DNA of 64,000 bases from Hymenobacter sp. BT188 (GCF_014333585.1 NZ_JACSCW010000001.1:124001-188000); one strand, 5' to 3'; positions 1 through 8,389 are shown, numbered from the stretch's first letter. Program-made: numbers and translations. The notes: a model not told the origin generated them from the sequence alone.

Positions 1-2
1 AC

Positions 3-287
3 CAGCATCATGAGGTATTACTGTTTCACATCATGGACCGCGCCACGGAGTCGGAGTTTGCTTTTGCCGACCGCCCGTATCTGTTTGAGGATATTGAAAC
101 CGGGGAGCAAATCAAGCTTCAGCCCAATCAGGTGCGCGACCAGTATCGCGCCGCCATGCAGCGCTACGAGCAGGAATTGGCCTTGCGCTGCGGGCAGTAT
201 AAGATTGATTTCGTGCCGGTTGATATCCGGGAGCCGTTTGATAAGGCGCTCTACGCGTACTTGGTGAAGCGAGGAAAAGTGCGGTAA
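3..287 (+). CDS. DUF58 domain protein, C-terminal part (5' end outside window)
   Basis: The frame is open from base 3 and starts inside the protein, reading QHHEVLLFHIMDRATESEF and ending YLVKRGKVR. This is the usual C-terminal end of DUF58 proteins: the FHIMDRxE strand, a FEDIETGE segment, then a Tyr/Arg-rich helix and an IDFVPVDIREPFDKAL segment. An internal ATG at 33 could be mistaken for a start, but the domain continues upstream of it. DUF58 proteins usually sit beside a MoxR ATPase, which would lie left of the window. A second, separate DUF58 gene lies at 16069-16971 in a Bat cluster. The stop is followed within 5 nt by AAAAAAGCCCCCCAG. Family call is fairly secure; cellular function is unknown. 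Confidence 0.8.
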   Translation, partial: QHHEVLLFHIMDRATESEFAFADRPYLFEDIETGEQIKLQPNQVRDQYRAAMQRYEQELALRCGQYKIDFVPVDIREPFDKALYAYLVKRGKVR

Positions 288-291
288 AAAA

Positions 292-300
292 GCCCCCCAG
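292..300. repeat. Single copy of the CTGGGGGGC/GCCCCCCAG iterated motif
   Basis: GCCCCCCAG preceded by AAAAAA lies between the converging DUF58 and glycosylase genes. It is half of the inverted pair that forms terminators elsewhere in the window, but there is no second arm here. Confidence 0.6.
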
Positions 301-314
301 CAGGCAGAATATGG

Positions 315-953
315 CTACTCTTCTGGTTTTGGGGTGGTTGGCAACGACTGCCATAGGTACTTGCAGGCCAGCGTACGGTAAGGGCGCCAGTCTTCCGCTA
401 TCTGCGTGATGCGGCGCAGCAGCGGCCGGCCGGTTTCTTCCAGCTGATACATGCGGCGCATGGCGTTTTGCACACCCAAATCACCCTCCGGAAACACGTC
501 GGGCTGGTCTAGAGCGAACATTTGGATCATTTGCGCCGTCCAGCGACCTACCCCCCGAATGACCGTAAGATGATTCGTAAGCTCTTCCTCATTCAAGCCT
601 GCAATGAAGGAGTATTCAAGCTTGTCTTGCAGAGAAAACTCAGCGATAGCGCGCAGATAGCCCGCTTTCTGGCGCGATAAGCCAGCGGCGCGCAGCTCAT
701 CATCGCTCATTAGCACCAGCACACTGGGCTCGGGATAGCCATCGGGCTTAAACAGGGCTTCTACCTTTTTCCAAACGGCAGCAGCAGCTTTGGTCGAAAT
801 CTGTTGGCTGACAATAGCTTTGATCAGCGCCAGATATATGTCCTCATGCGGCCGGGGCTGAACGGGGCGGCAGCTATCAATAACGGCAGCCAGGATGGGG
901 TCGCGACGCAGGTGCACTAAAGCGGCTTCCTGGGAAAAGTCATCAGTAAGCAT
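315..953 (-). CDS. DNA-3-methyladenine glycosylase II family (AlkA-type, HhH-GPD)
   Basis: A 212-residue protein of the HhH-GPD base-excision glycosylase superfamily, predicted to release alkylated purines from DNA. The N-terminal half has the family segment ALIKAIVSQQISTKAAAAVW. The helix-hairpin-helix is LTVIRGVGRWTAQMIQ, followed by FPEGDLGV, whose Asp near residue 158 is the expected catalytic residue. The length suits the short bacterial AlkA form without the E. coli N-terminal domain. There are no Cys residues in iron-sulfur spacing, so this is not an EndoIII/MutY type. ATG start. It lies 15 nt downstream of the phosphatase gene on the same strand, so the two are probably co-transcribed. 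Confidence 0.88.
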   Translation of the reverse strand: MLTDDFSQEAALVHLRRDPILAAVIDSCRPVQPRPHEDIYLALIKAIVSQQISTKAAAAVWKKVEALFKPDGYPEPSVLVLMSDDELRAAGLSRQKAGYLRAIAEFSLQDKLEYSFIAGLNEEELTNHLTVIRGVGRWTAQMIQMFALDQPDVFPEGDLGVQNAMRRMYQLEETGRPLLRRITQIAEDWRPYRTLACKYLWQSLPTTPKPEE

Positions 954-968
954 AAAATGAAAGCTGGT

Positions 969-1628
969 TTAACGAAAGCTGATGTCGGTGCGGTGCGTAT
1001 CGACGGCTATGTATTCCAGTACTTCGCCGTCGGCGGTCAGCTTTACACCGGTCAGGCAGTTTCCCATATAGGCGCCCGTGTCTAGATATAGTGCCTGATG
1101 CGCCGCATCGAAAGCGGGCCGGCAATCCTGAGTAGGCGTGTGGCCAACTATCTGTAAGCGGCCAATATTGCGCAACGGTCCCCGGCGCCATAATACGCCA
1201 TCTTGGTCGTCTTCATCCAGCGGATTAGGAGTATTAGCTAGGCCCGCGTGGCTCACAAACATAGCTTCGTTTTCCCAGTACAAAGGGCGCTGAGCCAGCC
1301 AGATAAGGTGAGGCAGCTGCAAGTGAGCCTGCACACTATACTGCTCCATGGTTTCACGTCCGCCCCACTCCAGCCAGCTTGGGTATGGGCCCTGGGGGCC
1401 ATAATATTTCAGCATACTAGCTTCGTGGTTGCCTTTCAAAAATACAGTCTGCTTAGGGTGTTTCAGATTGAGAGAAATGGCGGCGGCTACCGTTTCGGGC
1501 GAGAAGTTGCCCCGATCCACGAGGTCGCCCACTTGGATGAGTATTTCCCGGGCCGGGTTCCAGTGCTGCAAGAGCTCCAGAAAAGTGAAATAACAGCCAT
1601 GCACATCACCAACTATAAACAGGTTCAT
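969..1628 (-). CDS. PP2A/Ap4A-hydrolase-like metallophosphoesterase
   Basis: A 219-residue calcineurin-like phosphoesterase. It has the classic two-metal motifs in order: GDVHG near residue 7, GDLVDRG near 34, GNHE near 66, and a late SHAG then VGHTPT. This order and the short length match bacterial PrpA/PrpE-like protein phosphatases and ApaH-like bis(5'-nucleosyl)-tetraphosphatases; sequence alone does not separate these activities. ATG start at 1628. A Bacteroidota-type -7 element reads toward it at 1659-1666. It is first in a probable two-gene unit with the glycosylase, but no functional link between them is evident. Confidence 0.85.
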   Translation of the reverse strand: MNLFIVGDVHGCYFTFLELLQHWNPAREILIQVGDLVDRGNFSPETVAAAISLNLKHPKQTVFLKGNHEASMLKYYGPQGPYPSWLEWGGRETMEQYSVQAHLQLPHLIWLAQRPLYWENEAMFVSHAGLANTPNPLDEDDQDGVLWRRGPLRNIGRLQIVGHTPTQDCRPAFDAAHQALYLDTGAYMGNCLTGVKLTADGEVLEYIAVDTHRTDISFR

Positions 1629-1658
1629 ACGGAAGCAATCAAGCTAAAAGCCGGAGGA

Positions 1659-1666
1659 CAAAAATA
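1659..1666 (-). promoter_or_regulatory. Bacteroidota -7 promoter element (TATTTTTG)
   Basis: Exact match to TAnnTTTG on the minus strand, ending 31 nt before the ATG of the phosphatase gene. No clear -33 TTG element was identified. Confidence 0.45.
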
Positions 1667-1749
1667 GGCCTCCGTGAGGCCATCCGCATACACGCTGATG
1701 AACCACAGAGGGAGCTTCGCGGAATGGGTGAGCAAAAGTAGCACAAACC

Positions 1750-3024
1750 CTAGTTGTTGTCTTGTTCTTCTGCCGGTACTTCCGAGATACTTAAGCCCAG
1801 GCGTTTTACCAGTGGTCCGATGGTGAGGCCCTGTACGATAATAGAGAAAATAACCACCACATAAGTGATGCCCACAATAAGGTCGCGGGCAGGGCTAGGG
1901 GGCAATGATAGCGCCAGGGCCACAGAAATGCCTCCCCGCAACCCTCCCCAGGTCAGAATCTTGACGGAATGCTGGGTGAAGCTGCGGCGGAGGCGCAGAA
2001 CGCTTAGGGGCAGAGATACGGCAACGAAACGGGCCAGCAATACCACCACAATAGCTACGGCGCCCACCAGCAAATCGGTAGTGCCGATTTCCACAACCAA
2101 TATCTCAAGGCCAATGAGCACAAAAAGCACAGCGTTGAGAATCTCATCAATGATTTCCCAGAATTTATCCACGTACTCGCGGGTTATATCCGACATGCCC
2201 AGTGAACGGCCCTGCTGTCCAATAATAAGGCCACCCACAACGATAGCCAGCGGCCCGGAAGTGTGCAGCGCTGCTGCTAAGGCCGTGCCGCCTGTTACCA
2301 GCGCCAAGGTAATCAGTACCTCCACTTTGTAGTTGTCGATGGATCGGAGCAGGCGGTAACCGCCATAGCCGAGTAGTGCGCCCAGCAAAATGCCCCCCAC
2401 AGCCTCCTGTAGAAACAAAAGGGCTACGCCGCTCGGCCCTAGCTCCTCCCAGCCCACCTGAGCAACCTGAAATAAGCTCACAAAAACAACCACGGCAACG
2501 CCGTCGTTGAATAAGGACTCGCCCACGACCTTAACTTCCAGACTCTTGGGAATACGGGCCTGCTTCAGGATACCAAGCACGGCAATGGGGTCGGTAGGGG
2601 CAATGAGGGCCCCAAACAGTAGGCAGTAAATAAAATTGATGGTCAGCCCGAACAGCGGAAGTAGCAGATACATTGTGCCGCCTACCAGTAGGGCGGAGAT
2701 GAGCATGCCCACGGTGGCTAGGGCAAATATCGGTACCCGCTCCTCGCCCAAACTCTGTGCATCCACGTGAATGGCACCCGCAAAAAGCAGAAAGCTAAGC
2801 ATCACCTGCATGAGGATGGTGTTGAAATCGACGCTGCGAACCAACTCCACTATGGTAAGCACGCTGCTCACTCCCAGGTGCCCCAGCACAACAACCAGCA
2901 GCGACGAAACCAATGCCAATACCATCAGGCCAATCGTGGATGGCAGCCGCAAAAACCGGTGATTGAGGTAGGCAAAAGAGGCGGCTACCACCATCAAAAC
3001 GGCAAATACATTATAGAGCTTCAT
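1750..3024 (-). CDS. NhaP-type sodium/proton antiporter (CPA1)
   Basis: A cation:proton antiporter of about 424 residues with roughly 12 hydrophobic segments. Diagnostic CPA1 segments are GALIAPTDPIAVLGILKQA and, in a following helix, GESLFNDGVAVVVF, whose Asn-Asp pair is the ion-binding site of electroneutral NhaP/NHE exchangers. There is no C-terminal TrkA domain; the tail is a short acidic stretch (VPAEEQDNN). I prefer the ATG at 3024 (MKLYNVFAVL); the frame extends upstream to 3057, but that adds a charged segment unlike the family. It is divergent from nhaA across about 140 bp, giving two Na+/H+ exchangers of different families side by side, plausibly for salt or pH homeostasis. Confidence 0.9.
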   Translation of the reverse strand: MKLYNVFAVLMVVAASFAYLNHRFLRLPSTIGLMVLALVSSLLVVVLGHLGVSSVLTIVELVRSVDFNTILMQVMLSFLLFAGAIHVDAQSLGEERVPIFALATVGMLISALLVGGTMYLLLPLFGLTINFIYCLLFGALIAPTDPIAVLGILKQARIPKSLEVKVVGESLFNDGVAVVVFVSLFQVAQVGWEELGPSGVALLFLQEAVGGILLGALLGYGGYRLLRSIDNYKVEVLITLALVTGGTALAAALHTSGPLAIVVGGLIIGQQGRSLGMSDITREYVDKFWEIIDEILNAVLFVLIGLEILVVEIGTTDLLVGAVAIVVVLLARFVAVSLPLSVLRLRRSFTQHSVKILTWGGLRGGISVALALSLPPSPARDLIVGITYVVVIFSIIVQGLTIGPLVKRLGLSISEVPAEEQDNN

Positions 3025-3112
3025 GCGCAGCGATAAACGAAAATAGAAGGCCGGCACCTGGCCCGAACGTGCCCAAGGTCGCCTGTTTTTTAGTTATCGT
3101 TGGTAAGAGCCG

Positions 3113-3120
3113 TAAATTTG
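3113..3120 (+). promoter_or_regulatory. Bacteroidota -7 promoter element (TAAATTTG) for nhaA
   Basis: Exact TAnnTTTG match ending 46 nt before the nhaA ATG, in the divergent nhaP-nhaA intergenic region. Confidence 0.5.
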
Positions 3121-3166
3121 TCCCCCACTCGTACTGTTCTTTTGCCCAAGACTTAACACTACTCGA

Positions 3167-4351
3167 ATGCCCACATTATACCGAAGAGTTATTAGTCCCA
3201 TCCGCGAATTATCAGACAGTGGAAAGCTTTCGGGCCTACTGTTGCTGTTGGCTACGGTATTTTCGCTGGCGATCAGCAATTCAGCTTGGGGCGAAAGCTA
3301 TTTGCGCCTGTGGGAAGCGCACATAGGTATTGCTCCGCTTGAAAAAACCGTGTCCCATTGGATAAATGATGGGTTAATGGTCATCTTTTTCTTTTTGGTA
3401 GGACTGGAAATCAAGCGCGAAGTGCTCTATGGTGAGCTAACCAATTTGCGGGCGGCCCTATTGCCGGTAGTAGCGGCCGTGGGTGGCGTCACAGCGCCAG
3501 CACTCATCTATTTATTATTTACCACGGGCACCGACCTGACGCACGGCTGGGCTGTGCCCACGGCCACCGACATTGCTTTTTCGCTGGGTATTCTGTCTCT
3601 GCTCGGGGATCGGGTACCATTTAGCCTACGCATTTTCCTGACGGCGCTGGCTATTATTGATGATTTGATGGCAGTCGTGATTATCGCTATTTTCTATACC
3701 GCTGATCTGAATATGACCTACTTGCTAGGTAGCGCAGGCATATTAGCGGTTCTGGTCGCACTCAATTGGCTGAAAATAGGCTGGTTGCCGCTGTACTTTT
3801 TGCTTGGCCTAGCCTTGTGGTATTGCGTGCTGAAATCGGGGGTACATGCTACCATTGCAGGGGTATTGCTCGCGCTCACCATTCCTACCGATGCTATTGA
3901 GCGAATTGAGCACGCCCTGCAAAAGCCCGTTAGCTATATTATTCTGCCTGTGTTTGCCTTGGCCAATACGGCCATTATTCTCTCCGTTGATACGCTGCGT
4001 GAATTAACCTCGCCGTTGAGCTTGGGTATCGCGCTGGGGCTGCTTCTGGGCAAACCCATCGGTATTTTTGGCGCCTGCTGGCTCATGATTAAAATAGGAA
4101 TGGCTTCTTTGCCGGCTAACGTGAACTGGCGGCGCTTGCTGGGACTAGGCTTTACGGCTGGCATCGGCTTCACGATGGCAATATTTATCGCCAACCTTTC
4201 TTTCTCCGATGCCAGCCGCATTGACCTAGCCAAGCTAGCCGTCATTTTAGGCTCTGTACTTTCTGCTCTAGTCGGTATTTTTCTGCTTCGTCCGCGCCCA
4301 GATATGGTGGCCGCAACAGCCGGCAAACCCGAGCTAGTGAAGGAAGCCTAA
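3167..4351 (+). CDS. nhaA: Na+/H+ antiporter NhaA
   Basis: A 394-residue inner-membrane NhaA-type electrogenic Na+(Li+)/H+ antiporter. Visible family signatures are GLEIKREVLYGEL after the second helix, PTATDIAFSLGILSLLG, and ALAIIDDLMAVVIIAIFY, which carries the two adjacent Asp residues that bind Na+ and H+. C-terminal segments GLGFTAGIGFTMAIFIA and a final helix complete the usual topology. The length is normal for the family. ATG start. The TAA stop overlaps the stop of the converging threonine aldolase gene by 3 nt, so there is no room for a terminator between them. Confidence 0.95.
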   Translation: MPTLYRRVISPIRELSDSGKLSGLLLLLATVFSLAISNSAWGESYLRLWEAHIGIAPLEKTVSHWINDGLMVIFFFLVGLEIKREVLYGELTNLRAALLPVVAAVGGVTAPALIYLLFTTGTDLTHGWAVPTATDIAFSLGILSLLGDRVPFSLRIFLTALAIIDDLMAVVIIAIFYTADLNMTYLLGSAGILAVLVALNWLKIGWLPLYFLLGLALWYCVLKSGVHATIAGVLLALTIPTDAIERIEHALQKPVSYIILPVFALANTAIILSVDTLRELTSPLSLGIALGLLLGKPIGIFGACWLMIKIGMASLPANVNWRRLLGLGFTAGIGFTMAIFIANLSFSDASRIDLAKLAVILGSVLSALVGIFLLRPRPDMVAATAGKPELVKEA

Positions 4352-5397
4352 GCGCTGACTGATGCTACAGGCACCGAAGCTAATGCTGCTTCTACCCGAG
4401 CCACCATAGCATCGTCGATATCGAGGTGAGTTACGAAGCGAATCATTTGAGGCCCAAATGATGACGCCCGAATATTTTGCTCTTCCAGATGCTCCAAAAA
4501 GGCTTTAGAAGACATGTCATCGGCCAGCCGGAAGATGAGCAGGTTGGTTTCGACGGGCAGCACTTCGGCTACATAGGGCTGGCTTTGAAGAACTGCACTC
4601 AGCTGGCGGGCGCGACGATGGTCATCGGCTAGGCGCGCTACGTTATGCTCTAGTGCATACAATCCAGCTGCTGCCAGATAGCCCGCCTGCCGCATTCCGC
4701 CGCCCATCACCTTCCGAATGCGCTTCGACTTTTGTATTAGTGCTTTACTACCTAGAAGCACGGAGCCAACCGGTGCCCCCAAGCCTTTCGACAAGCACAC
4801 CGAGATAGAATCAAAGTACTCGCCGTATTCCTGCGCCGATTGGCCAGTGGCTACCAAAGCGTTATAAACGCGGGCGCCATCCAAGTGCAAACTCAAGCCA
4901 TGGCGACGCGTCACTTCCGCTATTTGCTGGATGCTTTCCATGGAGTAACAGCTGCCGCCGCCGCGGTTACTGGTATTTTCGAGGCACACAAGGCGGGTAT
5001 CTGGGTAGTGCACGTTATTGGCAGGACGAATGGCCGCCTCTACCTGGGCGGCGGAGATGCGGCCCCGGTCGCCGGGAAGCAGAGCCGTTGAAGCACCCGA
5101 GTGAAAAGCAATGCCACCCACTTCCCACAGATAGACGTGGGCGGTCTGCTCGCAGATAACCTCAGCTAAGGGCTCCGTCTGCGCTTTGATAGCAATCTGG
5201 TTGGTCATGGTGCCAGAAGGGCAAAATAAGCCGGCTTCCAGGCCAAACTGGGCGGCGGCGGTTGCTTCTAGCTCCCGCACTGTTGGGTCTTCTTCGTACA
5301 CATCGTCGCCGACCGGAGCGCGGAACATGGCCTCCAGCATGGCTGGCGTCGGACGGGTGACGGTATCGGAGCGCAAATCGATAATAGGTTCAGACAT
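4348..5397 (-). CDS. ltaE: Low-specificity L-threonine aldolase
   Basis: A fold-type I PLP enzyme of 349 residues, predicted to cleave L-threonine/L-allo-threonine to glycine and acetaldehyde. The N-terminus DLRSDTVTRPTPAMLEAM and GDDVYEEDPTV are hallmark LtaE segments. The PLP lysine lies in CLSKGLGAPVGSVL, and LHLDGARVYNA supplies the PLP-ring Asp. I chose the ATG at 5397 (MSEPIIDLRSD); the open frame continues 17 codons upstream but lacks family similarity there. Its 3' end overlaps the nhaA stop. Confidence 0.93.
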   Translation of the reverse strand: MSEPIIDLRSDTVTRPTPAMLEAMFRAPVGDDVYEEDPTVRELEATAAAQFGLEAGLFCPSGTMTNQIAIKAQTEPLAEVICEQTAHVYLWEVGGIAFHSGASTALLPGDRGRISAAQVEAAIRPANNVHYPDTRLVCLENTSNRGGGSCYSMESIQQIAEVTRRHGLSLHLDGARVYNALVATGQSAQEYGEYFDSISVCLSKGLGAPVGSVLLGSKALIQKSKRIRKVMGGGMRQAGYLAAAGLYALEHNVARLADDHRRARQLSAVLQSQPYVAEVLPVETNLLIFRLADDMSSKAFLEHLEEQNIRASSFGPQMIRFVTHLDIDDAMVARVEAALASVPVASVSA

Positions 5398-5458
5398 AGG
5401 GCTTGGGCGTGAGAATACAGATATACAAACGATGGTTTCAGGATTCAAAAATAAGACT

Positions 5459-5466
5459 TACTTTTG
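5459..5466 (+). promoter_or_regulatory. Bacteroidota -7 promoter element (TACTTTTG)
   Basis: Exact TAnnTTTG match 36 nt upstream of the ATG at 5503. It argues for 5503 rather than the in-frame ATG at 5464, which lies inside this element. Confidence 0.5.
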
Positions 5467-5502
5467 CCCCTCCTTTACAAATCGACTTTAACCGACCCGG
5501 AT

Positions 5503-5871
5503 ATGAGCGTCACCCGACTGAAGCGTAAGCACCGCAAGAACATTGCGCGCCAAAATAACAAGCAGCGTATCATTAAGCAGCTACTTCTCACGCCCGTTCT
5601 GAAGAACGTGGACATCGAAGAGCTGAAAGCCAGCTTCAATGGCGGCGCTGCCCCTGCCCAATCTGCAACGAAGGCTGAAAAAGCCGCTGCCCGCTCGCAA
5701 AAGCAGGCTGACGCTAATGCTGCCGATGCTGCATCTCAGTCAGCTCCTACCCAATCGATAGAAGCCAATCAGACCGGTACTGAAGGCTTCGACGAGGCTG
5801 AAGCTGTAACCAAACCAGTAAACGAAGACGGCCAGGAAGGCGACAAGCCGAAGCCTGAAATTGCCCTCTAA
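5503..5871 (+). CDS. Small basic protein with Ala/acidic low-complexity tail, unknown function
   Basis: A 122-residue protein I do not recognise. The first 35 residues are very basic (MSVTRLKRKHRKNIARQNNK, then RIIKQLLLTPVLKNVDIEEL); the rest is Ala/Gln/Glu-rich and probably disordered, with an acidic C-terminus. The layout resembles small nucleic-acid-binding or ribosome-associated proteins, but no domain supports that. There is no signal peptide or membrane segment. It is monocistronic, with a -7 element at 5459-5466 and a strong terminator at 5912-5945. The start at 5503 is preferred because of the promoter position. Confidence 0.7.
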   Translation: MSVTRLKRKHRKNIARQNNKQRIIKQLLLTPVLKNVDIEELKASFNGGAAPAQSATKAEKAAARSQKQADANAADAASQSAPTQSIEANQTGTEGFDEAEAVTKPVNEDGQEGDKPKPEIAL

Positions 5872-5911
5872 ATCGGCCTGCCACCGGTGTCGGTTGGCTC
5901 AATAATTTACG

Positions 5912-5945
5912 AAAAGCGTCTTTCTCGCAAGGGAAAGACGCTTTT
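5912..5945. terminator. Bidirectional rho-independent terminator
   Basis: Perfect 13-bp arms (AAAAGCGTCTTTC and its complement) with an 8-nt loop and T-runs on both sides, between the small basic protein gene (+) and the phosphoesterase gene (-). Confidence 0.88.
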
Positions 5946-5973
5946 TTGTTGCAGATTTAGTTGAAGAAAATAT

Positions 5974-6468
5974 TTATTTTGGTCCTAATTCTACCACTTG
6001 TAGCTTTTGAATTTTGCCCCCCAGCACCTCAAATAGCAGCAGCGTACGCACTTTGTGAAAGCCATGTCGTCCCGCAGCGCCCGGATTTAGGTGTAATAAT
6101 GCCAGTTTCGGATCGGGCATTACTTTGAGAATATGCGAATGACCGCTGATAAACAAGCCCGGACGCTCTTGGGCAAGTAGTGGCCGGGCCGCCGGGCTAT
6201 AGTGACCTGGATACCCACCAATATGCGTCATGAGCACGTGCAAGCCCTCTATCTCAAACGACTGGACCAAAGGTTGGGTGCGGCGTACATCCTGGCCATC
6301 AATGTTGCCGTAGACGCCGCGTAGGGGGGCAATTTCTGCCAGCTCCTCCGCTACAGCAGCAGTTCCGAAGTCGCCGGCGTGCCATATTTCGTCGCGGCCG
6401 GTGAGATGGTGGCAAATGCGCTCGTCGAGGTAGCTGTGGGTATCTGATAGCAAGCCGATTTTCTTCAT
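5974..6468 (-). CDS. YfcE/MJ0936-family metallophosphoesterase
   Basis: A 164-residue single-domain phosphoesterase. Metal-binding motifs appear in order: LLSDTHSYLDERI, WHAGDFG, VYGNIDG, THIGGYPG, SGHSH, then LHLNPGAAGRHG. This is the compact YfcE type, active on phosphodiesters in characterised members; the physiological substrate cannot be inferred. ATG start. It is divergent from the NUDIX gene at 6698. The iterated motif CTGGGGGGC sits in frame near its 3' end, encoding Leu-Gly-Gly. Confidence 0.9.
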   Translation of the reverse strand: MKKIGLLSDTHSYLDERICHHLTGRDEIWHAGDFGTAAVAEELAEIAPLRGVYGNIDGQDVRRTQPLVQSFEIEGLHVLMTHIGGYPGHYSPAARPLLAQERPGLFISGHSHILKVMPDPKLALLHLNPGAAGRHGFHKVRTLLLFEVLGGKIQKLQVVELGPK

Positions 6469-6536
6469 TCAAAGCAGGAATAGGGTAGGAGGTAAGAGAG
6501 TGCAAAACACATAAAACGTTGAATACGGCTCAGAAA

Positions 6537-6553
6537 TCAACTATACTAGTTGA
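6537..6553. promoter_or_regulatory. Short inverted repeat in divergent intergenic region
   Basis: TCAACTA-tac-TAGTTGA, perfect 7-bp arms, lies in the 229-bp region between the divergent phosphoesterase and NUDIX genes. It could be an operator half-site pair; only the symmetry supports this. Confidence 0.25.
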
Positions 6554-6697
6554 AACAATGATGTTCACTAACTCTTAAACGTACTACCTCGTATCTTGCC
6601 CATCCGTTAAGTAATTTTCGTTTGCGAATATTTATCCGGTGTTTTACGGCAAGCTTTGCCTGATTTTCTCTTTCCGCCCTCTCTTCATATTGCCCCG

Positions 6698-7399
6698 ATG
6701 AATGTGTTCATCAACGACATTCCGCTGATCATCAAGAAGAACAGCGAGAAAGTATACAAGCACCGCTACGACCTGATTCTGAACGCGGAAGATGAGTTTA
6801 TCTCCAAGGATCTGGTAGGCGACGTGCTGATACGCGACGTAACCGACGTTTTCGTCGATCGGTTATTGCGGCTGATGGAAGTGAAAAAGCTGAAAAAGCT
6901 GACCTCGCTGACGTTGTTGGCCCGCAAAAAAAAGCGCCTCATTCTGCATCTTAAAGACCAGTTCCGTATTGTGAAAGCGGCCGGGGGCTTGGTAGTGAAG
7001 GATGGTATGGTGCTGATGATCTACCGGCTTGGTAAGTGGGATTTGCCCAAAGGCAAACTTAAAAAGGATGAAGATCCGGCTTTGGGCGCCTTGCGCGAAG
7101 TAGAGGAGGAGTGCAACGTAAAAGTTGAGTTAGGCGAGGAATTGCCCAGCACCTGGCACTCTTACGCCTACAATGGCAATAAAATTCTGAAGAAGACGAA
7201 CTGGTACGTGATGAGATGCCTCGATGATTCGCTCATCAAGCCCCAGGCTGAGGAATACATCGAGGAAGTGCGCTGGATGACGCCTCAGGAGGCGCTGGCA
7301 GTCCTTTCGGAATCGTATGCATCTATCACTTTAGTCGTGCGGCACTACCTGAGCGAAAAGGTTGGCACGACCTCTGCCGAAGAAGCTCCCGCGAAGTAG
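6698..7399 (+). CDS. NUDIX hydrolase with N-terminal extension
   Basis: A 233-residue protein. Residues 1 to about 95 form an extra domain that I do not recognise (MNVFINDIPLIIKKNSEKVY and onward, Lys-rich near 85-95). Residues about 100-215 are a NUDIX domain; the box begins GKLKKDEDPALGALREVEEE, in which G, E, RE and EE fit GX5EX7REUXEEXGU, but the conserved final Gly is Asn (CNV). The catalytic Glu residues are present, so activity is likely; the substrate is unknown. I chose the ATG at 6698; the open frame begins at 6656 without family-like sequence. A lipoprotein gene follows after 22 nt. Confidence 0.85.
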   Translation: MNVFINDIPLIIKKNSEKVYKHRYDLILNAEDEFISKDLVGDVLIRDVTDVFVDRLLRLMEVKKLKKLTSLTLLARKKKRLILHLKDQFRIVKAAGGLVVKDGMVLMIYRLGKWDLPKGKLKKDEDPALGALREVEEECNVKVELGEELPSTWHSYAYNGNKILKKTNWYVMRCLDDSLIKPQAEEYIEEVRWMTPQEALAVLSESYASITLVVRHYLSEKVGTTSAEEAPAK

Positions 7400-7421
7400 C
7401 ATCTTCGCTACGTGGGAGCCT

Positions 7422-7910
7422 ATGCGTTTATTTTACTCGTTTGTTTTTGCAGTGCTGGTCCTGAGTGCGGGGGCATGCACCCGCTCGCAGTCACCGAGTG
7501 AAAAAACGCCCCCCACCGCGGTAGCGCCTCCCGTTACGGTGCCGGTGGCCGTAGACTTACCTTCTTTAGTTGGCTATTCGATTGAGGAAGTTCGCCAACA
7601 CCTTGGCGCACCGCGCGAAACGCAAGTGGAACCGCCTGCTGCCCAACCTAAGCTACGGAAAACTAGGTCGCTTCGCATAAAAGATGAAGGCTGGATAAAC
7701 ACGTTTGAGAAAAGCGGCGTTACGCTCATTGTTACTTTCAACGCCCGCACTCGTAAAGTGCGCGATATCGTGATGACCGGCAATAATGAGGAGGAACTCA
7801 TGCAGCGCGGTAACCTGATCCTGACGGCGCCCTCTTACATCGTGCTGCCGGTATTTGCCCCTGAGGCAGCCACCGAGTTATTGGGCGTACGGGTAATTAA
7901 GCGCCGCTAG
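7422..7910 (+). CDS. Probable exported lipoprotein, unknown function
   Basis: A 162-residue protein with an N-terminal hydrophobic stretch MRLFYSFVFAVLVLSAGACT, a short lipoprotein-like signal though the lipobox (SAGAC) is not canonical. A Pro/Val-rich linker follows, then a conserved-looking segment LPSLVGYSIEEVRQHLGAPR that resembles the start of small lipoprotein/SmpA-like repeats. I do not recognise the family. It lies 22 nt after the NUDIX gene and is probably co-transcribed. Its stop overlaps the end of converging coaD by 4 nt. Confidence 0.7.
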   Translation: MRLFYSFVFAVLVLSAGACTRSQSPSEKTPPTAVAPPVTVPVAVDLPSLVGYSIEEVRQHLGAPRETQVEPPAAQPKLRKTRSLRIKDEGWINTFEKSGVTLIVTFNARTRKVRDIVMTGNNEEELMQRGNLILTAPSYIVLPVFAPEAATELLGVRVIKRR

Positions 7911-8389
7911 GAGCCGGTGGAAGCTGCGTAGGCCGGCAATTTGAAGGGTACAAAGCTGTCTACATTGCCACCAAAGCGGTGAACCTCCCGGATGATGGTG
8001 CTGCTGATGGCGGCTAAGGCAGGCGCTGTAATCAGAAAGACGGTCTCCAGTTCCGGATTCAGGTGGCGATTGGCCTGGGCAATCGTATTCTCGTACTCAA
8101 AATCTGTGGTGTTGCGCAGCCCACGCAACAGGTAGCGAGCACTTACCTCACGGGCGAAGTCAGCCGTTAATCCCTTATAGGATCGTACAGACACGCGCGG
8201 CTCATCCCGAAAAACTTCCTCTATCATCGTTACCATTTGCTCCACGGGCAGGTAGCGGCTTTTGCTGCTGTTGTTGCCAATGGCAATAATAACCTCGTCG
8301 AACAAATTTGCACCCCGGCGCACTACATCAAGGTGACCATTGGTAAACGGGTCAAATGAGCCAGGAAACAAGGCAACGCGGGTTTTCAT
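7907..8389 (-). CDS. coaD: Phosphopantetheine adenylyltransferase
   Basis: A 160-residue CoaD, the penultimate step of coenzyme A synthesis (4'-phosphopantetheine + ATP to dephospho-CoA). The nucleotidyltransferase signature ALFPGSFDPFTNGHLDVV includes the TxGH motif, followed by the RGLRNTTDFEYE substrate-binding segment and SSTIIREV near the C-terminus. The length is normal. I placed the start at the ATG at 8389; the frame is open 15 codons upstream but that stretch has no similarity. It lies 51 nt downstream of the DUF3822 gene, a Bacteroidota pairing; the rsmD gene often found between them is absent. Confidence 0.96.
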   Translation of the reverse strand: MKTRVALFPGSFDPFTNGHLDVVRRGANLFDEVIIAIGNNSSKSRYLPVEQMVTMIEEVFRDEPRVSVRSYKGLTADFAREVSARYLLRGLRNTTDFEYENTIAQANRHLNPELETVFLITAPALAAISSTIIREVHRFGGNVDSFVPFKLPAYAASTGS

